DNA of 64,000 bases from Paenibacillus campinasensis (GTDB lineage: Bacteria > Bacillota > Bacilli > Paenibacillales > Paenibacillaceae), in assembly GCF_002272015.1 (NCBI RefSeq), contig NZ_NPBY01000010.1, positions 62,001 through 126,000 on the forward strand, given 5' to 3'. The translations under genes and the position numbers were made by a program. The notes beneath the pieces were generated by a model, which was not told the DNA's origin, searched no databases, and saw nothing but the letters and a program-made list of their open reading frames with translations. The number at the start of each line of letters is the position of its first letter. Position 1 is the first letter of the stretch. Positions 8,589 through 17,436 of this stretch are shown in pieces.

Positions 8589-8718
8589 AAGTTTGTTCCG
8601 CGTCAAGCATTTTATCGCGTGGATACGGGTAAAATACCCGATTGTACGTATATTTTGCGGCAAAACGGAAACAGTGAATAGCAAGTAGAGCACATTCCTG
8701 CTAGGGAGGTGAAAGACA

Positions 8719-8991
8719 ATGAATAAATCTGATCTGATTGCACAGGTAGCTGAAGCTACAGAGCTGTCCAAGAAGGATGCAACGAAAGCAGTTGACGCTG
8801 TATTCGACGCGATCTCTGAAGCTCTGCAGAACGGTGATAAAGTACAATTGGTAGGTTTCGGCAACTTCGAGGTTCGCGAGCGTTCCGCACGCAAGGGCCG
8901 TAACCCGCAAACAGGTGAAGAAATCGAAATCCCTGCGAGCAAAATTCCTGCATTTAAACCTGGTAAAGCGCTCAAAGATGGAATCAAATAA
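8719..8991 (+). CDS. hup: Nucleoid protein HU
   Basis: 90 residues, nearly identical in pattern to B. subtilis HBsu: MNK start, [11 protein letters not shown] helix pair, [21 protein letters not shown] and [20 protein letters not shown] is a homodimer that wraps DNA non-specifically with two beta arms and compacts the nucleoid. GGGAGGTG lies 9-10 nt before the ATG. It is a single-gene unit with its own promoter and terminator, upstream of mtrB as in B. subtilis but without the folE (mtrA) gene that intervenes there. Confidence 0.98.
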   Translation: MNKSDLIAQVAEATELSKKDATKAVDAVFDAISEALQNGDKVQLVGFGNFEVRERSARKGRNPQTGEEIEIPASKIPAFKPGKALKDGIK

Positions 8992-9019
8992 AGATTTCTA
9001 CATATTACCTACAGCAGAG

Positions 9020-9050
9020 GGTCGTGAATACGTTCACGGCCTTTTCTTTT
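9020..9050 (+). terminator. Intrinsic terminator after hup
   Basis: GGTCGTGAA pairs with TTCACGGCC around a TACG loop and is followed by TTTTCTTTT. Confidence 0.9.
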
Positions 9051-9075
9051 AGCTTGAGGCGAGGAGGTCTCGATC

Positions 9076-9300
9076 ATGGAAAATGTGCAGAACGGGGAAT
9101 ATTTTATCGTCAAAGCGCTGGATCATGGCGTGCAGGTCATCGGCCTTACGCGCGGTCAGGATACCCGCTTTCATCATACGGAGAAGCTGGACAAAGGCGA
9201 GGTCATCATCGCCCAGTTCACGGATCATACGTCCGCGGTCAAAATACGCGGCAAAGCCGAAATTGTAACGAAGCACGGCAAGATTGAATCCGGCTCCTGA
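9076..9300 (+). CDS. mtrB: TRAP, trp RNA-binding attenuation protein
   Basis: 74 residues. TRAP forms an 11-subunit ring that, when loaded with tryptophan, wraps leader RNA containing GAG/UAG triplets and so shuts down trp genes. The RNA-binding residues known from B. subtilis are all present at the same positions: Lys37, Lys56 and Arg58; the tryptophan-pocket threonines at 25 and 30 are also kept. Its likely target is in this window, upstream of trpE at 21198-21252. GAGGAGG precedes the ATG. No anti-TRAP gene is seen nearby. Confidence 0.97.
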   Translation: MENVQNGEYFIVKALDHGVQVIGLTRGQDTRFHHTEKLDKGEVIIAQFTDHTSAVKIRGKAEIVTKHGKIESGS

Positions 9301-9318
9301 TTTCCATATTGCGTTTCA

Positions 9319-9347
9319 AGTCCCGCCGGATTGGCGGGGCTTTTTTT
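9319..9347 (+). terminator. Intrinsic terminator after mtrB
   Basis: AGTCCCGCC pairs with GGCGGGGCT (one G-U) around GGATT, followed by seven T. Confidence 0.92.
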
Positions 9348-9402
9348 GCGTTACAGTGTTTCTACAGTAGGAATAGGTGTTAACCCTTTGTTAAAGGTAC
9401 TC

Positions 9403-9431
9403 TTGATGGATTGACAGGTGTTGTCTATACT
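9403..9431 (+). promoter_or_regulatory. Candidate sigma-A promoter of the DoxX gene
   Basis: TTGATG (9403-9408), 17 nt, TATACT (9426-9431). A perfect TTGACA at 9411 is only 9 nt from the same -10 and is too close to work with it. Confidence 0.6.
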
Positions 9432-9473
9432 AGCACAAATGAATAAAAATACGAGAGGATGTTTGATCATATC

Positions 9474-10031
9474 ATGGCAAAACCATTCAGAGAAGGCCAG
9501 TATGTTGTTGTCCCCGAAAATCCGGTATCGCTGTTTCTGTTCAGCAGCACGCGTTCCGCTTGGATCTGGCTCCTTGTAAGACTGTATCTCGGTTACGCCT
9601 GGCTGTCGTCAGGCCTAGGCAAACTGACGGCAGATGCCTGGACGGGAAGCGAAGCTGGCGCGGCGATCCGGGGATTTGTCGGGGGCGCGCTGGCGAAGGC
9701 GGAAGAAGGGAAGGACGTTACCGGATGGTATGCTTCCTTTCTCGAAGGATTTGTGCTTCCGAATGCCAAGCTCTTTTCGTATATGGTCGTCTACGGCGAG
9801 GTGCTGGTCGGACTCGGGCTTATTCTTGGATTGCTGACCGGGATTGCCGCATTTTTCGGCGGCTTAATGAATGCCAGCTTTTTATTCGCAGGTACGGTAA
9901 GCACCAATCCATTACTGTTTATATTGGCTACATGGCTGGTCCTGGCCTGGAAAGTAGCAGGGTGGTATGGACTCGACCGCTGGGCGCTGCCGCTGTTGGG
10001 TACGCCTTGGAGCCGCAGAAGAGGCTCTTAG
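9474..10031 (+). CDS. DoxX-family membrane protein
   Basis: 185 residues with four hydrophobic segments and the DoxX pattern: WIWLLVRLYLGYAWLSSGLGKL at the N-terminal side and YGEVLVGLGLILGLLTGIAAFFGGLMN in the middle. DoxX proteins are small integral membrane proteins linked in some bacteria to oxidoreductase complexes or thiol stress; no specific job can be given here. Two in-frame ATGs are possible (9459 and 9474); the second is preferred because AGAGGA abuts the first, but spacing to the second is long. It has its own promoter. Confidence 0.75.
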   Translation: MAKPFREGQYVVVPENPVSLFLFSSTRSAWIWLLVRLYLGYAWLSSGLGKLTADAWTGSEAGAAIRGFVGGALAKAEEGKDVTGWYASFLEGFVLPNAKLFSYMVVYGEVLVGLGLILGLLTGIAAFFGGLMNASFLFAGTVSTNPLLFILATWLVLAWKVAGWYGLDRWALPLLGTPWSRRRGS

Positions 10032-10164
10032 GTACTGCTGAATAAGGCTGTTCTCACTCTAAAAGTAACATTCATCACTTTTACAAACGGATTTGTCAAG
10101 TACAATTCGAACAGACGACGGCCCTGAAATCCTGTAATCTGAAATCAGATCAAAGGGATAAAGG

Positions 10165-11136
10165 ATGATGGGTATGGGAATCCGGGCTTTTATCAAACTG
10201 GTGGAGATACCGACGAAGGTTGCCAGCATGATACCATTTCTGTTCGGAACGTTGTACGCCCTGTTTCGGTTTCAAGAGTTCGACGGATACCATTTTGCAC
10301 TGATGCTTGTCTCACTGCTGTCGTTTGATATGGCAACAACCGCGCTGAACAACTATTACGATTACAAAAAGGCGATTAAAAAGCATGGCTTCGGTTACGA
10401 AGAACACAATGCCATCGTCCGTTATAACATGAAGGAGCCGGCGGTCGTGTCCGTTATCCTCGTGCTGATCCTGACCGCTGTCGGGGCGGGACTTCTCCTT
10501 TTCTTGTCCACGGGCTGGCTGATCCTGCTGCTGGGCGGAATGTCTTTTGCCGTTGGGATATTGTATTCGTTCGGGCCTATCCCGATCTCGCGCATGCCGC
10601 TTGGCGAACTGTTCTCCGGGCTGTTTATGGGATTTGTCATCATCTTTATTTCGACCTGGATTCATGTGGCGGACAGCCACCTCGCAGTACTGGCGCTGCA
10701 TGGCGGCGTGCTGTCCCTTCAGGTAAATCTTCCGGAGGTGCTGCTGCTGCTCGTTGTCTCGATGCCGGCCATCCTCGGGATTGCCAACATCATGCTGGCC
10801 AACAACATATGCGATATGGAGGAGGATCTGGAGAACAAGCGGTATACACTGCCTGTATATATCGGGTTCCGGCCGTCATTGAAGCTGTTCCGGCTGCTGT
10901 ATTTCCTTGCCTATCTGGACCTTGCAGCCCTTCTTCTGATGAAGGTGCATCCCGTGTTAATTATGCTGGTGTTGATCACCCTCGCCCCGGTATACAAGAA
11001 AAGCGCCATATTCACGGCCGATCCCTCCAAGAAGAGGACATTTGTGATCGCGGTGCAAAACTTTGTGTTTATGAATGTGGCGAGGATTGTCGCGCTGGCG
11101 GTCACCGTGGCCTGGACATCCCCCACATTGTTCTGA
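10165..11136 (+). CDS. UbiA-family prenyltransferase, MenA-like
   Basis: 323 residues, eight to nine hydrophobic segments. The first aspartate-rich region reads ALNNYYDYKKA, an NxxxD variant typical of MenA-type enzymes, and the second lies around LANNICDMEEDLENKRYTLP, with two carboxylates for the Mg-diphosphate. MenA joins a polyprenyl chain to 1,4-dihydroxy-2-naphthoate in the classical menaquinone route. This window also has a different UbiA member (13521) in a futalosine-type cluster, so the substrate here is uncertain. Start could be the first, second or fourth codon (all ATG). A strong terminator follows. Confidence 0.7.
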   Translation: MMGMGIRAFIKLVEIPTKVASMIPFLFGTLYALFRFQEFDGYHFALMLVSLLSFDMATTALNNYYDYKKAIKKHGFGYEEHNAIVRYNMKEPAVVSVILVLILTAVGAGLLLFLSTGWLILLLGGMSFAVGILYSFGPIPISRMPLGELFSGLFMGFVIIFISTWIHVADSHLAVLALHGGVLSLQVNLPEVLLLLVVSMPAILGIANIMLANNICDMEEDLENKRYTLPVYIGFRPSLKLFRLLYFLAYLDLAALLLMKVHPVLIMLVLITLAPVYKKSAIFTADPSKKRTFVIAVQNFVFMNVARIVALAVTVAWTSPTLF

Positions 11137-11160
11137 ACTGAATACGGATGGAACTTGCGT

Positions 11161-11187
11161 AAAAAGCAGGCATAGCCTGCTTTTTTT
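11161..11187 (+). terminator. Intrinsic terminator after the MenA-like gene
   Basis: AAAAAGCAGGC, ATA loop, GCCTGC and seven T. The A and T tracts extend the stem. Confidence 0.92.
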
Positions 11188-11250
11188 AATTGTACAATGA
11201 GGTATGGAGCTTGCCAGGCTTGAGGAAACTAAAGCAGAGGAGGGAGTTTC

Positions 11251-11793
11251 ATGAAATATTGGAAGTCCGTTCAGGCTGTTGTGCTGCCGGCCTCAGCTGC
11301 GATGCTGCTGCTGATACTATTACTGGGACTGTTTACATCCGTGCGTGCCGACTCCGGGGCTGCGCCCGCTTTCTTCCCGCGTCATGTCCGCAATATGAGC
11401 GATGAGATTCTGGTGGACGCATTATCGAGCGTGCCGCTCCATTTGAAGATCAGTCGTGCTGACTGGGATGGCGGGGCGCTGATGGTCGATTTGCAGATGC
11501 CTGAACGCAATGTTGCTGTCCGGGATATCTATGAGGATGTCACCAGCCTGTTCTCTTATAGCTTTGAGGGCACCGACAATGTCGAACAGCTCTTCCTTCG
11601 CGTCATGGCCGTCGACCGCTGGGGCGGCAAGCGGTATTTGCTGCTGGCCTCGGACATGAGAAGATCGGAGTGGCAGACCTCTTACGAGGAGGCGCTGCTG
11701 AATTTGGAAGATGGCAGGATTCCGGAGCCGGTCTTGTCATCGCTGCATCTTACGGTCACCAATCTGTGGGAAAAGCAATTCATAGGCCGCTGA
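11251..11793 (+). CDS. Unknown exported or membrane-anchored protein
   Basis: 180 residues. The first 34 look like a signal peptide or membrane anchor (basic start, 18-residue hydrophobic core, then SVRADSG, which could be a cleavage site). The rest is soluble and has mixed charge, with an FFPRH motif early and a strand-rich middle (LMVDLQMP, LFLRVMAVDRWGG, RYLLLASDMR). I do not recognise the family. AGAGGAGGGAG precedes the ATG. It sits alone between the MenA-like gene and hepS and shows no sign of decay. Confidence 0.6.
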   Translation: MKYWKSVQAVVLPASAAMLLLILLLGLFTSVRADSGAAPAFFPRHVRNMSDEILVDALSSVPLHLKISRADWDGGALMVDLQMPERNVAVRDIYEDVTSLFSYSFEGTDNVEQLFLRVMAVDRWGGKRYLLLASDMRRSEWQTSYEEALLNLEDGRIPEPVLSSLHLTVTNLWEKQFIGR

Positions 11794-11840
11794 AACGGGT
11801 AAATTAGTACAGGAACAGGCATGTACGTGCCTGCATGATG

Positions 11841-11849
11841 TGTTATAAT
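11841..11849 (+). promoter_or_regulatory. Extended -10 promoter of the hepS operon
   Basis: TGTTATAAT matches TGnTATAAT about 58 nt before hepS. The -35 region is weak. Confidence 0.55.
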
Positions 11850-11906
11850 AGATTGGATTGAGAGCTTAATCGGATAATAGAACATCAAGTTGCACGGAGG
11901 CTGAGC

Positions 11907-12767
11907 ATGAAACCGTATCGCGTACCCCAACTGGCAGAGAAATATATGAATTATGATATGATTCAAAATCATACGCAGCTTCCGAGCTTTCCGGATGCGC
12001 GCGTTCATTTGCTATACATATTTTTGAAGAACTCCGGGCGGAATACAGCGGATCAGGAGGAGTTGTATGCCCTCGTAACATCATTGGTTCAGCTGGGGCT
12101 GGATACGCACGAGAGCATCGATGCGACGACGGGCAGCCGGGGGGAGAGCCAGATGCGCTCCTTGCAGCTGAAAGTGCTGGCAGGCGATTATTTCAGCGGT
12201 CGCTTCTATCAGCTGCTGGCACAAAGCGGAAGCATTTCTGTCATCTCGCTGCTGGGCAGAGCGGTGAGCGATGTCAATGTGATGAAGATGAATCTGTACA
12301 GCAAGATGAGAGAAATGAAGCTGACGGCAGAGGAATACTTGAAGCACATGGTGCAGCTGAATATGCAGCTGTTCCTTTCTTTTGCATCCCTGCTGGAAGA
12401 AGCGGTGCAGGATAATTTCAAGGCCTTGCTGACCCAAGTGAGCCAATGCGAGACCCTCATTCGCGAAATGGATCGCTGCAGTTCTCCGGAGACCGGCAGG
12501 CAAGGGTATGGCTACTGGTATTTGCTGGAGCAGGTCAACGATGAAGAGCGAAGGCTTCTGACGGGTGACAAAAGCGATGCCAAGGACTGGAGAAAGCTGG
12601 TGCTGAAGCATAAGGTGATGGAGCGGCTGCTGGACAAGCTGAGGGAGTCTGTCCAGGCGGCGAGGCAGCTGATCCCGGGTCGTCATCCGGAAGGTCAATT
12701 TGAACTTATGCTGGAGCCGTTCCTAAAGCGTCTCGGCACATATCGCACCGTCGTTAGTGAAGGGTAG
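11907..12767 (+). CDS. hepS: Heptaprenyl diphosphate synthase component 1
   Basis: 286 residues, mainly helical, no aspartate-rich motifs, as expected for the small regulatory subunit (HepS/GerCA) of the two-part heptaprenyl diphosphate synthase. Its catalytic partner hepT lies 3 kb downstream in the same run of genes. The enzyme makes the C35 side chain of menaquinone-7. Recognised by the position before menG and by the [20 protein letters not shown] helix region. GGAGG precedes the ATG. Confidence 0.85.
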   Translation: MKPYRVPQLAEKYMNYDMIQNHTQLPSFPDARVHLLYIFLKNSGRNTADQEELYALVTSLVQLGLDTHESIDATTGSRGESQMRSLQLKVLAGDYFSGRFYQLLAQSGSISVISLLGRAVSDVNVMKMNLYSKMREMKLTAEEYLKHMVQLNMQLFLSFASLLEEAVQDNFKALLTQVSQCETLIREMDRCSSPETGRQGYGYWYLLEQVNDEERRLLTGDKSDAKDWRKLVLKHKVMERLLDKLRESVQAARQLIPGRHPEGQFELMLEPFLKRLGTYRTVVSEG

Positions 12768-12778
12768 GGGGAACGCAA

Positions 12779-13528
12779 GTGGACAACGAGATTTCTAATG
12801 TGAAGCATGACGGGCGAAGCCCGAAGGAGAAATACGTTCACTCCGTATTCGAGAGCATTGCCGGAAAATACGATATGATGAACGATATTTTAAGCTTCAG
12901 AAGGCATAAAGCCTGGCGCAAGTTCACCATGAACCGAATGAACATGCGTCAAGGCGATACGGCCATCGACCTGTGCTGCGGCACTTGTGACTGGACGATC
13001 AGCATGGCCAAGGCAAGCGGAACCGGCGAAATCGTCGGCCTTGATTTTAGCGAGGGCATGCTGGAGGTTGGCCGTGGCAAGGTGGCCAAGGAAGGGCTGC
13101 AGGATCATATCCGACTGGTCCAGGGGAATGCGATGAGCCTTCCGTTTGCCGACAATCAATTCGATTACGCCACGATCGGCTTCGGGCTACGCAACGTGCC
13201 GGACTACATGCAGGTGCTGCGCGAGATGAAGCGGGTTGTGAAGCCGGGCGGGATGGTAGTATGTCTGGAATTGTCCAAGCCAACCTGGCAGCCTTTTAAA
13301 TTCCTGTATTATTTTTATTTCGAAAAACTGCTTCCTCTTCTGGGAAAGATGTTTGCCAAGCGGTACGAACAGTATAAATGGCTGCCCGAGTCGCTCAAGC
13401 TGTTTCCCGGAAGGGAGGAGCTTGCCGAAGCTTTCCGTCAGACCGGGCTTCAAGAAGTTCAGGCCTTTTCCTTGACCGGTGGCATCGCGGCATTACATAT
13501 TGGGATCAAGGAGAATCTGGATGTTTAA
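12779..13528 (+). CDS. menG: Demethylmenaquinone methyltransferase
   Basis: 249 residues. A class I SAM-dependent methyltransferase of the UbiE/MenG family: motif I reads DLCCGTCDW, followed by [13 protein letters not shown] and [20 protein letters not shown], which are family hallmarks. It carries out the last step of menaquinone synthesis. Start is GTG with TAGGGGGAA upstream. It overlaps the next gene by 8 nt, which places it in one transcript with the UbiA, ubiX, mqnA and hepT genes. Confidence 0.95.
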   Translation: MDNEISNVKHDGRSPKEKYVHSVFESIAGKYDMMNDILSFRRHKAWRKFTMNRMNMRQGDTAIDLCCGTCDWTISMAKASGTGEIVGLDFSEGMLEVGRGKVAKEGLQDHIRLVQGNAMSLPFADNQFDYATIGFGLRNVPDYMQVLREMKRVVKPGGMVVCLELSKPTWQPFKFLYYFYFEKLLPLLGKMFAKRYEQYKWLPESLKLFPGREELAEAFRQTGLQEVQAFSLTGGIAALHIGIKENLDV

Positions 13529-14393
13529 GAAAATACGAACTTATCTTGAAATGATCAAAGTGGAGCATACCCTGTTTGCTCTGCCTTTCGCATTTATGGG
13601 AGCCATCCTTGGCTCTGCAGTTGTGTTCGACCACCTTCCGTCTTGGGGGGATATCGGATGGATCTTCCTGGCCATGTTTGGCGCAAGAAGCGCCGCCTTC
13701 GGTCTGAACCGGATCACCGACAAGAAAATAGACGCCAAAAACCCACGAACCGCCAAACGGGCGATTCCGGCAGGCCTGCTCAAGCCTAATGAAGTCATAT
13801 TATTTATTATTGCATCATTCGCTGTATTTTTCTGGGCCACCTACATGCTGGACCCGTTTGCGTTCCGGCTGCTGCCGATTGCGATATTCATGCTGATCAT
13901 CTATTCGTTTACGAAACGCTTCACCTGGCTGTGCCATGTTGTGCTTGGTTTCACGACCGCGCTGGCCCCGCTCGGTGGCTGGGTAGCCGTTACCGGTCAG
14001 GTGGACTGGAAGGCGCTGCTGTTCTACGTGGCACTGGCCTTCTGGACGGCGGGCTTCGATGTAATCTATGCCTGTCAGGATCAGGACTTTGACAAGAAGG
14101 AAGGGCTGTACTCCATCCCGTCCCGATTCGGTCTTCATAAAGCGCTCTGGTTCGCACGCGGATTCCACGTCATCACCGCAATTGGCTTCATTGTTTTATT
14201 TTTTGTGACGCCGCTGAACTGGTGGTATTTGATCGGTATGCTGATTGCATGCGGCATTCTGTTCTATCAGCATTACATTCTGTCGCCGAATGATATGAGC
14301 CGGCTGCAGACCGCGTTCTTCACGATGAACAGCACGCTTAGCATCGTTCTGTTTGTTTTTACTCTGATTGATTTGGTGGTGCGTTATCGCTGA
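13521..14393 (+). CDS. UbiA-like polyprenyltransferase, probable MqnP
   Basis: 290 residues, eight or so membrane segments. The first Asp-rich motif is [18 protein letters not shown] and the second is around [16 protein letters not shown], as in 4-hydroxybenzoate-type UbiA proteins. Such genes next to ubiX and mqnA are taken as MqnP, which prenylates 1,4-dihydroxy-6-naphthoate in the futalosine route. It is clearly different from the UbiA-family protein at 10165. The start ATG overlaps the menG stop; the stop codon shares one base with the ubiX start. Confidence 0.82.
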   Translation: MFKKIRTYLEMIKVEHTLFALPFAFMGAILGSAVVFDHLPSWGDIGWIFLAMFGARSAAFGLNRITDKKIDAKNPRTAKRAIPAGLLKPNEVILFIIASFAVFFWATYMLDPFAFRLLPIAIFMLIIYSFTKRFTWLCHVVLGFTTALAPLGGWVAVTGQVDWKALLFYVALAFWTAGFDVIYACQDQDFDKKEGLYSIPSRFGLHKALWFARGFHVITAIGFIVLFFVTPLNWWYLIGMLIACGILFYQHYILSPNDMSRLQTAFFTMNSTLSIVLFVFTLIDLVVRYR

Positions 14394-14995
14394 TGGAAGA
14401 CATTCGCGCAAAAAGCTGGGTAGTCGGTATTACGGGGGCTAGCGGCAGCATCTACGGCGTGCGACTGGTCGAAACGCTGCTGTCGCTTGGCTACCATGTC
14501 GATTTGATCATTACGAACGCCGGATGGCGTGTATTGTCTGAGGAACTGGGATGGGGAGCTTCGCAGCGCGAGGCCGTCCTGCACGAGAAGTTCGCCGGAT
14601 ACGAAGACGCGCTGACCTATCATCCGATCGGTGATATTGGAGCGACGATTGCCAGCGGCTCCTATCGGGTGGAAGGCATGATCATCATGCCTTGCTCGAT
14701 GGGCACGCTGTCCTCTGTCGCGCACGGCACTTCGGACAACCTGATGGGGAGAGCGGCGGACGTCATGATGAAGGAAGGGCGGCCGCTCGTGCTTGTTCCG
14801 AGGGAAACGCCGCTCCATGCCATTCATTTGGAGAACATGCTGAAGCTGGCCAGGCTGGGGGTCAAGATTATTCCGGCTATGCCGGCCTTTTATTTTCATC
14901 CGCAAAGCTTGGATGATCTGGTTCATTTCCTCGTGGGCAAAGTTCTCGACAGCTTGAGAATCGAGCATCAATTGTATAGAAGATGGGGTGAGTAA
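14393..14995 (+). CDS. ubiX: Flavin prenyltransferase UbiX
   Basis: 200 residues. The flavin-binding start GITGASGSIYG, the middle IIMPCSMGTLSSVAHGTSDNL (split here for reading: MPCSMGT and GTSDNL), and LVPRETPLHAIHLENM are typical UbiX. It makes prenylated FMN, the cofactor of UbiD-type decarboxylases, one of which is needed late in the futalosine pathway. No UbiD gene is in this window. Start ATG overlaps the previous stop by 1 nt. Confidence 0.93.
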   Translation: MEDIRAKSWVVGITGASGSIYGVRLVETLLSLGYHVDLIITNAGWRVLSEELGWGASQREAVLHEKFAGYEDALTYHPIGDIGATIASGSYRVEGMIIMPCSMGTLSSVAHGTSDNLMGRAADVMMKEGRPLVLVPRETPLHAIHLENMLKLARLGVKIIPAMPAFYFHPQSLDDLVHFLVGKVLDSLRIEHQLYRRWGE

Positions 14996-14996
14996 C

Positions 14997-15857
14997 ATGC
15001 CGGGGACGAACAAAACAACCGTCATTGGCAAAATCAGCTACACCAATGCATGGCCGATTTTTCATTACGTGAACCCGGAGCTTCTGGCCACGGAAGCGGA
15101 GATGGTCACGAAGGTTCCCGCCGAGCTTAACCGGGGGATGAGCCGGGGAGAGATTCAGATCGGCGCGCTGTCCTCCTTCGCTTACGCAGAGGCAGCGGAC
15201 AAGCTGCTGCTGCTGCCGGATTTGTCTGTCAGCGCCGACGGGCCGGTCAAGTCGATCCTGCTGTTTTCCAGACAGCCGCTGCACGAACTGACAAACGCGA
15301 CCATTGCCATGACCAACACCTCGGCCACTTCGGTGAATCTGCTGAAGATTTTGATGGCCTTAAACGGCGGTTCGCACACCTATATGACAACCGAGCCGGT
15401 GCTTGAGGATATGCTGGAGGTCGCGGATGCGGCCTTGCTGATTGGCGACAACGCCATCCGGGCATCCTGGGACAGCAAGGACTATTATGTGACCGACCTG
15501 GGGCAATGGTGGAAGGAGCTGACCGGCTGCAGCATGACCTTTGCGGTATGGGCCGTCAACCGGGAAGCGGTGGAGCGGAACGCCGAAGGGATGGCGGAGA
15601 TTGCGGCGATGTTCGAGGACAGCAAGCAGCGAAGCCTGCAGGATCTGTCGCCCATTATCGCGGAAGCGGTGGACCGGATCGGAGGGACAGCCGCCTATTG
15701 GTCGAATTACTTTACGAACCTGTGCTATGATTTTAATGCGCGGCATCAGGAAGGGCTGCGTTTATATTTGAAATATGCGCATGAGCTGGGGCTCTTGCAG
15801 CATGAAGTGACGCCAGAGCTATGGAACGAGAAATTGAGTTTGCGGGTGAAGAAATGA
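14997..15857 (+). CDS. mqnA: Chorismate dehydratase MqnA
   Basis: 286 residues. A periplasmic-binding-protein-like fold adapted for chorismate: KISYTNAWPIFHY at the N-terminus, then ALSSFAYAEAADKLLLLPDLS and FAVWAVNREAVE. MqnA turns chorismate into 3-enolpyruvylbenzoate, the first step of the futalosine menaquinone route. MqnB, C, D and E homologues are not in this window. An in-frame GTG three codons earlier is possible; GGGGTG 7 nt before this ATG decides for it. The stop overlaps the hepT start (ATGA). Confidence 0.9.
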   Translation: MPGTNKTTVIGKISYTNAWPIFHYVNPELLATEAEMVTKVPAELNRGMSRGEIQIGALSSFAYAEAADKLLLLPDLSVSADGPVKSILLFSRQPLHELTNATIAMTNTSATSVNLLKILMALNGGSHTYMTTEPVLEDMLEVADAALLIGDNAIRASWDSKDYYVTDLGQWWKELTGCSMTFAVWAVNREAVERNAEGMAEIAAMFEDSKQRSLQDLSPIIAEAVDRIGGTAAYWSNYFTNLCYDFNARHQEGLRLYLKYAHELGLLQHEVTPELWNEKLSLRVKK

Positions 15858-16828
15858 AACGATTTGACATTTTCGGAACACTCAAGAAGGATATGGACGT
15901 TATTGAGAAAGAGCTGTACCTGAGCGTGGAAGGAGACAGCCCCGAGCTGACCGAGACCTCTCTTCATCTGCTGCGCGCCGGAGGCAAGCGGCTTCGCCCC
16001 GTGTTCGTGCTGATGGGCGGGAAGTTCGGGAGCTATGATATCGAGCGGCTGAAGCTTGTGGCGGTTCCGCTTGAGCTGATTCACAGTGCTTCCCTGGTGC
16101 ATGACGATGTCATTGACGATGCGGAGACCCGGCGCGGCAAGCCGACGGTGAAGGCCAAATGGGACAACCGGGTCGCGATGTATACCGGGGACTATATTTA
16201 CGGCCGGGCGCTCGAGCTGACAACGAAGCTGGAGGCGCCTGAAATTCACCGTATTTTGGCCAAGGCGATGGTCGAGATGGCGATTGGCGAGATGGAGCAG
16301 ATTCGGGATTTCTTCAACACCGAGCAGAATATCCGCCGCTACCTGCTGCGGATCCGCCGCAAAACCTCCCTGCTGATTGCGATCAGCTGCCAGCTGGGCG
16401 CGCTGGCTGCCAATGCTGACCGACGGGTAGCAAGCGGGCTATACCGTTTCGGCTATAACGTCGGCATGGCTTTTCAGATTCAGGATGACCTGCTGGATCT
16501 GTGCGGCACGGAGAAGCAGATCGGCAAACCACCGGGAAGCGATATGCGGCAGGGCAACATCACCCTTCCGGTCATATTCGCCCTTGGCGATCACCATGTG
16601 AGCGAGCCGCTGCGGCAAGAGCTGGATCGCATTCAGGCGATGAACGGCCAATGCGACGTATCGGAGGCAGTTCAGCTGGTGAGAGCGAGTTCTGGCATTG
16701 CCAAATCGGAGGCGCTGGCAGACCGCTATATCCGCAAAGCGCTGGATGCGCTGGATACGCTGCCTGATATTAAAACGAAAAAACATTTGAGAGAGATTGC
16801 CCATTTTATAACAAAACGTTCATATTAG
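15854..16828 (+). CDS. hepT: Heptaprenyl diphosphate synthase component 2
   Basis: 324 residues, a trans-polyprenyl diphosphate synthase with both Asp-rich motifs: HDDVIDDAETRRG (first DDxxD, about residue 84) and FQIQDDLLDL (second, about 211), plus GGKRLRP near the N-terminus. Works with HepS to make the C35 isoprenoid tail. The start overlaps the mqnA stop by 4 nt, so the whole hepS-to-hepT run is translationally linked. A longer reading upstream to another ATG runs inside mqnA and lacks homology. Confidence 0.95.
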   Translation: MKRFDIFGTLKKDMDVIEKELYLSVEGDSPELTETSLHLLRAGGKRLRPVFVLMGGKFGSYDIERLKLVAVPLELIHSASLVHDDVIDDAETRRGKPTVKAKWDNRVAMYTGDYIYGRALELTTKLEAPEIHRILAKAMVEMAIGEMEQIRDFFNTEQNIRRYLLRIRRKTSLLIAISCQLGALAANADRRVASGLYRFGYNVGMAFQIQDDLLDLCGTEKQIGKPPGSDMRQGNITLPVIFALGDHHVSEPLRQELDRIQAMNGQCDVSEAVQLVRASSGIAKSEALADRYIRKALDALDTLPDIKTKKHLREIAHFITKRSY

Positions 16829-16939
16829 GCTTAACCCGAACCAAGCTTTCTGTTAAAATACGGTTACAACATGTCATGATAGATCGCAAAAGCAGCTGAC
16901 AAGATGATCCTGTATTGAGAGAGGAAGAGTGACAGGTCT

Positions 16940-17383
16940 ATGGAACGTACTTTTCTAATGGTAAAGCCTGACGGTGTACAGCGCGGCCTTATGGGGCGCA
17001 TTATCAGCCGTTTGGAGGACAAGGGTTTCAAGCTGGTGGCAGGCAAGTTTTTGCAAATCTCGGATGAACAGGCAAGAAGGCATTATGCGGAGCACGAAGG
17101 CAAGGATTTCTATCGCAACCTGGTGGATTTTATAACGTCCGGGCCGGTATTTGCGATGGTGTGGGAAGGCGATGATATCATCGCGCTGTCCAGACAAGTC
17201 ATTGGCAAAACCAATGTGAAGGAAGCGCTGCCGGGCACGATCCGCGGTGACTTTGCGGCTCACACGCCCCACAATCTCATTCATGGCTCCGATTCGCCGG
17301 AGAGCGCGGAGAAGGAAATCGCCAATTTCTTCGAAGCCCATGAGCTGGTCCGTTATGAGAAGACGCTGGCTCCGTGGCTGTAA
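16940..17383 (+). CDS. ndk: Nucleoside diphosphate kinase
   Basis: 147 residues, normal for the family. [15 protein letters not shown] starts the protein, and the phosphorylated His lies in [12 protein letters not shown]. It equalises NTP pools by transferring the gamma phosphate. Position between hepT and cheR is as in B. subtilis. A TGTTAAAAT extended -10 near 16851 could drive it, but I see no terminator after hepT, so it may also be co-transcribed. Confidence 0.97.
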   Translation: MERTFLMVKPDGVQRGLMGRIISRLEDKGFKLVAGKFLQISDEQARRHYAEHEGKDFYRNLVDFITSGPVFAMVWEGDDIIALSRQVIGKTNVKEALPGTIRGDFAAHTPHNLIHGSDSPESAEKEIANFFEAHELVRYEKTLAPWL

Positions 17384-17436
17384 GAGGCGGCGTTGACCAT
17401 GTATAGAACAATATATGAAAGCACGGGAATGATAGG

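Noticed and set aside
8496..8681. 61-codon open frame between spoIVA and hup
   Set aside because: It begins inside the spoIVA terminator, has no ribosome binding site and covers the likely hup promoter.
9056..9070. GAG triplets at the mtrB start as a TRAP self-regulation site
   Set aside because: Only two or three triplets, fully explained by the ribosome binding site.
9411..9431. TTGACA with TATACT before the DoxX gene
   Set aside because: Only 9 nt apart; TTGATG at 9403 has the correct 17-nt spacing to the same -10.
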